A stretch of DNA of 64,000 bases from Chondrosia reniformis (Eukaryota; Porifera; Demospongiae; Chondrillida; Chondrillidae): assembly GCA_947172415.1 (NCBI GenBank), contig OX359191.1, positions 5,518,001 to 5,582,000 of the forward strand, given 5' to 3'. A program made the position numbers and the translations under genes. Positions within the stretch are counted from its first letter, which is position 1; each line of letters starts with the position of its first letter. The notes under the pieces are model-generated. The model was given only the letters and a program-made list of their open reading frames with translations. It ran no database searches and was not told the DNA's origin. Shown here piece after piece: positions 42,501 to 51,500 of the stretch.

Positions 42501-45500
42501 ATCTCTCTAGTCCATTATGATTACTTGAAATATTGTATATGTGTGATACTCACTGTAGCAGATAACTCCAGCATCTCTATCATGTTTACAATTGCTCACA
42601 CCAACTCCACGATGTGAACAATGAGTTAGATTTCTCTCAGAACCATCACAAATCACATTATCAAACCAAACTGGACCAATTCCCTCTCCAAAATATGCTG
42701 ATGATCTAGCCCTTATAGCATAACTGTATCCAAGCATTCTACAGACTACATTAGCATCTCTGATATCCCATCTTTCATCACACACTGTACCCCAAGTGTT
42801 GTTGTAGTAGACCTCCACCCTTCCTTCAGTAGGGTGACTACCATTAAGAAGTCTTACAGATATGGACATAGGAAATGCTACATGTGGAATAGAATATATA
42901 TGTGTATATAACTTTAATTCAAAGCATGTGACATAGACCATATATACTCCTGCTATCAGCAATTAAAACCCTGTTTATGTCATTGCTACCCAAATTCAAA
43001 AAAGCTTTGCTAAAGTTCAAAATTTGACCAAATATATAAAATGTAAAAATTGGAGAAAATGAGTCCTCAGTTTAAAGTTTGCTTTTATATCCTAATTTTT
43101 AAATGTGAACATCTCTCTTTCTGTGGTTCTGTTCCTTATGTACCTTTATGCATGCATCTTTAAAGGTGTAGGGGCTCATAGTTGGTAAACAACTAAATTA
43201 ATGAACAACACTTAAATAAGCAATACTAAAGCTTTAAAATTGTTGACATCATTTTAATGATTCAGAAGTATTTCAGGCCAATGGATTCCCCAACCTGGTA
43301 GTCAACAAAATCCTCATTGTGCAGGGCATAACTCTCTGTATCCTCAATTGCAACTCCACCTAATGACTTCCAATGATGCAGCGCATCTGTGCCTCACTTA
43401 ACATCTGAACTGTTTTCTCCTCATCACAGACATTGAGACTAACATATTAATGAAGGTTATATAATTAAGTCAGAGACACCAGAAGACAGAAGAAAGGAGT
43501 GATCTATTAAAATGCCATATAAAGAGTGCCAACATGTCCATACTGAGGGTCAGGTTGATGGACAAGCAATCCAGAGAGGTGACACCAACAATGGTAATGC
43601 TGCAAACGTTACCAACACAATATTTACTGGTTACTACTGTATTGGGTACTCCAACTTGGGCCACAATACTTGAATAGTAGCAGTTGATGTAATGAATTAG
43701 ACATAGGTTACATTCTATATATCCACCTGGAATGGGCATCTATTATGATGAGGAGCATGTGACCTAAACATGGACCTACAAAATCAATATGGATCCTTGT
43801 CCATGGTTGGGATGGTCATAACCATGGTTGCAAAGGTGCTAATGGTGGAGCTGGCTAGTGCCTCTACAGATACTGCATTCTCTGGTTGAGATTTGTAGTA
43901 TACCTTTCCACTACTTCCACAAGTTCCTCAAACAATAAATCGGTGGGTTTCTTTGGCAATATAAGGTTTCTAATGATCTTATATGCTGCTTGAGGTTGCT
44001 GGACTCTGGAGTCAACTACTATGACTAATTTCATCTTACCCATAACTAGCATTCTCTATACTATTTGCCATAAACATTTAAAAACTCATGGGGCTGCCGC
44101 CTCCACACTTGAACTACTTGGACACTTTGTTGGGATTTAATATATTCCTTATCTTAACAATTGAGGATGCTCAAGTGTCCTAAACATTATAAATAATGAT
44201 AGAAAAACTTTAAGAAGAGCTTCCTCAAAGTATAAGGATACTCGACACCATAAATTCTGAAATTTAATACTTTTTCTTACTTTAGAACCAAGATGCATAT
44301 GCATTATTTACCAAAAACTATAAACAGCTGTTTTCATAACCAAACATATGACATACAGGTCTATAAAGGATGTTATATAGAGGTCACACACTGATACTCC
44401 ACTCCTAAGTTACTATATACGTATATACAGAGACATCATTTATACGTATTTGTATTATATAATTGTATTACATATCAGAGAGTACGGTAGTACTCTCTAA
44501 GTAGGAATGGCCGGAAAAAATGGCCACCCTATCCAATGTATTAGCAAGCAACACCTCGTTACCAACAAAGTGATTTTCGGTTATATTCGGTTAATTGCAG
44601 CCATTAATGCACACTTTTCTAAATGGCAAAACATGTCTCGACACTCTACACATTCTACAGCGTTCAAAAAGCGGCTAACTAGGAATAGACCCATTTCTAA
44701 AATTCATTTTTTAGGGGCTGCTGCAGCCCCCTATATTGTTTTCATAACACGATTTATGTATGGCTTCATGTTACGGATATATACAGTGCAAGTTACATTA
44801 TACTAAGGTAATCTAAATAAATAATAAAATATAAATAATGTAATTAAATAATTCATATGGCTCCAAGAAAGGACCTAGAAACAGAATGGTTATATTATCA
44901 TAAAGTTTAGGGTATAAAACTCATTTTAAAAGAAGGGATTTTTTATTTTGGCCTTCGTTTGTTAGAAAACGGACGACAAAATCTGCATATAAAAGGCCAT
45001 AGGACTATAGAAAACCTATGGGGAATTTATATTCAAATCTTGTGTTATATTAATAAAAAATTCAATTTGTCAGATAGCTGTGAAACGAACATATATCATG
45101 GTACATGTGTATGATAAACGTCTGGCGAAGTTTTGGTTAATTAAATGAGCAAAAAAAATCAAGATATAATGAAGAATTCAAGGTTACGATTGCGCAATCT
45201 GGCGATGTATGTGATGTTTCTCTAGTGCATCACCAACACCCTCATATGTCGCTCCTTGTGAATCTTGTGACGTTACGAAAACGTCACCACCTCGTTGCTA
45301 AAGAAGATCATCCTTTCGAGAACGGCTATGACAAGTCGACGCTCTCCTACGAGAAGGAGCTACCAAATAAGCGAATTGTAGCGAAGGTTAGATAAAGAGT
45401 TTTTGCATATACGTTCATGTTAAGTTTGAGCCAGAATTGCTGCTATATATTGCATGCATTCACATAAACAACAGGGTTAGACGTGATTTAGTAACTTGCA

Positions 45501-48500
45501 CACAGGGACATAAAGGCTGTGCAAGTTACTAATCATGATCACGTCTAACCCTGTTGTTTATGTGAATGCATGCAAGCAACCGATGGTACTCCTAGCTCAC
45601 ACTCAAGGCAACTCAAATCTGCGGTGATAATTGGCTGAGACCCCTTGCATGAGACTGGAATTTTTGCTGATAATGGCATGCAGATGCATCATCTTCAGTC
45701 TATACTAAGGTATGAAAATGTAATTGGAAGGCCATGTGTTTAACCTTATATGATCTGTAGAGACTACTACTCTGTATGCAGAAGTTAAGAATTTCAGTGT
45801 GGCTAAAGTCCTGTAGCGTTTAATATACCTGATTGTGATTATTTTGGGAGTCATTTGCATCCGTATTATATTATATACCTCAGTGTGATTATCTTGGGAG
45901 TCACTTGCATCCGCATATAAATTTGTAACTTGCACTGTGTAGTACTTGATATATATATATATATAAATATAATACGAATTCATACGCAACTATTATAACA
46001 CTTATTTTTTACGTTGATATATGTATAATACGAGTTCATACGCAACTATTGTAACACTTAATTTATACATCGGGGATCAAAAAAATTGCGGATTGCAAGG
46101 TTTGAGTTGAGTGAAATGACTTGCTGCAGATGCAACCGTACAGGCAGCTGTCGGAACTGTGCATGTGCCAAAAGTGGAAAACCATGTCAGAGCTGCCTTC
46201 CGCAACGACTGGGGAACTGTGCAAATACAGTTCAAACTCAGCCGTCTACTTCAGCCGTGACAGATCTGATCATGAAGCCCTCTTCATCGACACAAAACAG
46301 TGCGTCACAGATAGCCGACTCGCTCGCCACTTCGCAGGAGTTACCATCACCCACTACTTTGACAAACATCCCTGTGAGTCCACCGCACTTATGCCATACT
46401 GATGCTGCTAAAAACGAGCTTATGCTTCCTCAGGCCACCCTCCTGGCAGACCCTACGTTTACCTGGAGCGAATACGATTCGATATACTTCACCAATAATC
46501 TCAATGCAGCTTTTGCTGAAGCTGTGCACTGGAAGATGAACCTGTTCAAGGTACCTTATGGAAAAGTGGGAAAATCTTTTGTCTTTGAGATAGCAAGACT
46601 TTTCACAGCCTTTGCCACCAGCTCTGCATTGGAGTCTGTTACCCTAAAAGCAGCCACACTCATGCCTCTTCTGTTACTTCAGAAACCCACCCGCAAGTCG
46701 AAAGCTAAAGAACACATCACATACCTCGAACGACGACTGGACACCTGGAGAAATGGAGACCTCAATGAGCTATTGAGAGAAGGGAGAACAATACAACAGC
46801 GCATCTCTAGGTCTACACCAGTTTTAGACAATGAACGGCTCTCACGCTCGTTTGCAAACCTGATATTCCAAGGGAAAACACAAGTGGCACTCGGCCTCCT
46901 CTCTAAGCAGAGTAGGGGAGGAGTTCTCCATCTAGATGACCCCATTGATACGGAAAATGGGCAGAGAAAGATGAAGGACATTCTTCCCGAAAAACACCCA
47001 CCAGGTCAACCCACACACCATGATGCTATCATCGACGACGACCCCTCTGACGTTCACCCAGTTCTATTCGAATCTCTGGATACTGAAATTTAAGTAACTT
47101 AACCATACACTTCTGTGTTTGGGCGCACCATTCCTACTTCAGGTTAGTGCACCCAAACACAGAAGTGTATGGTTAAGTTACTTAAATTTCAGTATACAGT
47201 GGAACACGTTTATAACAAACACAGATTTAACGAAATTTCGGTTGTAACGAAACGTTTTGAAAAAACGGTTTTAAACAACATAAAACCTTCGGTTTATAAC
47301 GAATTTTAGGGGCGAATCTTGGAAAATTCGTTTATAACGAAGCTTTCCTGGTCTGGTGTTTTGATCCTGGACGTGTTAAGTTTTTGTGAATGAAGTTTAT
47401 ACGCATAGCGGATACGAACATTATAACATTATGTCTGATAATAACCCCGTGGCTCCCTCCCCTGTGTATATTTCACCTATATTTTATTACTTTCTTATTA
47501 CTTTTGTGTATACATGCACCTACATTGTCTACATTACCCATATCATCTCACTCTGTAAATCACCCTTCACCCTCTTTTTCACTTGAACTAAATAATGCAC
47601 CATCTCCGAACTCGGTGCTTGTGTATGTGACTGTTTGGGAAGTGCGGCCTGGTAGCCTTAAGTGGTGATGGTTTATACGTGTCCAGGTATAGCCCTGTGC
47701 CCCTTAGCCAGAACTGGTTGGCATTTATCTACACCTTATAATGTATGTACATGCATGGGCACTTTAATAATAATAATAATAATATAATGAATTCGATGTT
47801 ATTTTGGCGGTCAAGTAATAACTATACCTTAACACCTTAAGTATACGGTATTTTTCATTCTGCTGAAGTTCTTTAGTTACAGTCCTGCATGACATTCTAT
47901 AACTTGAAAATCGTACGTATACGAAATCACGCGATCGTTTATAATTTATTTTGATGTCAATGTACTACAAAAAGCGAACAAACGATTTAGAGCTATAGAC
48001 ATTCCATCTATAATTTACCGTGACGAGTATGGATACGATGCGTGCCTGAAAACGTATCTTTTTTATAACGAAATTCGGTTATAACGAAATAAATTTACTG
48101 CAATTCAAAGTTCGTTATATCCGTGCTCCACTGTATATGCAACTTCTGTATGATTAGCCTTATCATATAATCACTGTCTTGTTTCGATACTTTTTGCAGA
48201 TGTATTAGTGAACATTGCCATTCCTACTTCTATAACATCATTTTTGTAAATGTTTTTTATTTACTTGTATATATATATATATAATTCTACCAGATTGCAA
48301 CGGCTAAAGATGGGTAATAAATCCCAAGCAGATTGTGGCTTTCAATGGCTATACGTATATATATGTATACTTTTTGAATAAATATATATCAAATATATAG
48401 CAAAGGTCATTGCAAATCAGTCAAACATACCTAAAATACAGGGGATAACAAGGGACCATTATCAGGTTTTTGACAAATTATATACACAATCGCTTGGCCT

Positions 48501-51500
48501 TGGCTTTGCCTCATGATTAGTCTCGTATTGTATACGTATATTTTGCATGCACTCCTTAGAAATGGGTTAAAACAATATGTACTACATATAATACTTTGAT
48601 ATTATACCACAATGTCATAAAAATATTACCAAACTGTCTGGGCCTTAATATACATTTGCTGTACCTGAATATACAACTCCTGAAGTGTAACTCGATGAAG
48701 ATCTAGAGCAGTAATTCTGAATTATTTATATCAATAATTGAAGTTATACTCAAATCACAAGTATAATAATCAATATCAAACATCATGAAGAGCTCGAGGT
48801 CTAAACATAAAAGCAGCGATTGCTGGGAATCAATCCAGTAGAGCTGGTTATATATAACCACCAGTGCTTTACCACTAAATTATACAATTGCCACAGCAAG
48901 GCTTAATTTCATATTTTTCCTCTTATTGTGATTATTGATATGTAGTAAATTATTTATGAAATGCACTTGCTGTACCTGAACATACAACTCCTGCAGTGTA
49001 ACCCGATAAAGAATTATAATTCTGAAAGGTGCAATTATAGATGCTTGCTTCTGTTCCAGTACATCCAAAATATTGTGCAATGCTATAATATGATCCCAAT
49101 CCATATATTTCACTGCCATTCCTGGCATAAATAGCGTAAGGATATCCCAGCATTCTACAGACAACCTGAGTATCATTGAGACTCCAACCAGCTGCATGTA
49201 TTGCACCATATGAGCCAGTGTTAGGATTGTACATTTCCACTCTCCCCTCACCTGGATATTGGCCACCAACTAGTCTGATACACTGTGTCAGTGGGTATTC
49301 TGAGTGTAGATCAAACGAAATTAACTAATTAAATTTTTACAAGGGAGTGTTAACTGCACTATTACATATGTATATACATGCAGTGAAACCTCCAAATAAT
49401 GAACAACATTGGTGCAAACATTTATTCATTATAAAGAGGTCTTCTTTATTGGGAGGTTTTTCCTAATTCTCATTTTTGGGAATTTCTGCACTGATATCAT
49501 TTACACATTATTCAATTATACATAATGTTTTAATAAGTCATCCAAAGTACAATGGAATGCAAACGGCTTATCAATTAAAAAGCTGGTACAATTTATATCA
49601 ATAAGTACCGATGGATTGTTGTAGGTTGCATGAAAAATCCAAGATACCATTTTCCTACATGCTATATGCCTATTCTGTAAAAAGAGCCTATAGGGAAACT
49701 AAACCTAAAGAGAGCTTTAGATGAAGATACAGTAGTCTTTTCTTCCTTCTTTTCCCTTCTTTCATCTTCTTCTCCACTGGGTCAGACAGCCGTTTCTGGG
49801 AATTCCACCCTTCATCAGTGATCCTGGGAGTCTTTGTCTTTTTCTTTATCTTGATCTTCTGTGAATCCTTGGCTCACTATGCTAAATCTAGGGGCCTTAT
49901 ATACACTATTTTGGCGCCAAAAGTTAAATAAGGTGTTAACTAAGACACATGATGAAATTTAATTTTATGAAAGGAATGTAGGTCCAATTAACTTTTATGA
50001 ATTAATTATAAATCTATTAGTAATCTTGCTTGTACAGGTAAAACAGACTCAGCATAACTATAGACACAAGTAGGACATATTACGTAAGTCCACCCTTAGG
50101 TCTTCTAGTAGTAACATTTCTTTGCATGCACAGTATGACTTAATACTTTTTCAGAGTCAGTATTCTATACATGTAGTGTTGTGTATAAAGTATTGTGCAG
50201 TAATTATTATATTTTACCATAGATTCCATGTGTCCACGTATAACCATGCACAGTTTTGATTTTTGATTCAAACATTAGTCAACATATGCATTAGGGAAAT
50301 GAACACGTTTGTTTAAAGGTTACAAAGAGTCATATTCTAATAGGGTGTCGTATACGTAAGTGTTAGAATATTGAATGCTTTGTGCACCTTATGAAAGGAG
50401 GTGTGTTCGATATCTACTTATTTATCCAACTTTCCATTAAATAGAGATCAAAGTTACACTTGTGCTAATTTAATAGCAAATTTAGTTGGTTACTGCCTAA
50501 TGGTTCATTGTATAGAGCTCGAGGTTTCCGTTATTGGTAGAGTTTCGTTAATGGAGGTTCCACTGTATTGCAATATTGTTTTCATTGTTATTTCCATTTG
50601 TTATGCTCATCTCATATACACAATGAAATACAATATATTATAATGTAAATAAATAATTCATACAGCACCTAGGAGGGTCATATCAACCAAATGATCACAA
50701 TATCAAAATCTTAGGAGATTTAAGTTTAGCAAGTTTTTAAAAATAAAAATTATTAGGCCTTTGTTTTTCAATAAATGATATTGGACTGTACTAAATGTAG
50801 TGTATTTAGATATAGTGTTGTATGCATACAAATATTCAAATTGGCATGTAATATAACAATATCAACACTACTTTGTTTAAAGAGGAATACTGCTGTAGAA
50901 ATGAGTTCAGAGTAGTTAAGTCCTCAAATGTAAGAGTATACATGTGTGTAACAGCTAGCCCGTTATTTTTTACAAGTTTTTGTCTGTTTGGAGATGCATA
51001 CATTGAAAATCGGGTTTGGTTTAGCTAGCTATTAGGTTATTAGAGGCTAAAGTTTAGGCTCATGCAGTCTCAATTTAATAATTTAATTCTCATCATTAAA
51101 TTTATACTAATAAGCAAAAAGTTGATTTAGCTCCAGCTTCTTTCAAATTATTGCAACCAAATACAATGCACTGAGTTAATTTTTCAATGACTTTGCCAAG
51201 TATTTATGTAACAACAGTATAAACTTTAAAGACTATATTAATACGATTAGGTGACACTGCTGCTCTACTTTACGTATGCTGATTGCTTTTGCATGGTGTG
51301 TTTAGCTATAATAGTGCAAATATATCTAGGTGATTTTTGCTTCATTTTTGGCTAATGCAAGGCCAACATACAAGATTCCCATCTTATGTACGATTAGGCA
51401 ATGCAGTACCCCTTCAAGAAGACTCATTTTTGAAAACAATAACATGAGATGTACAGCCATCAGGTGTCAAAATGTAACTGATAAGCCATGCTTATATACA

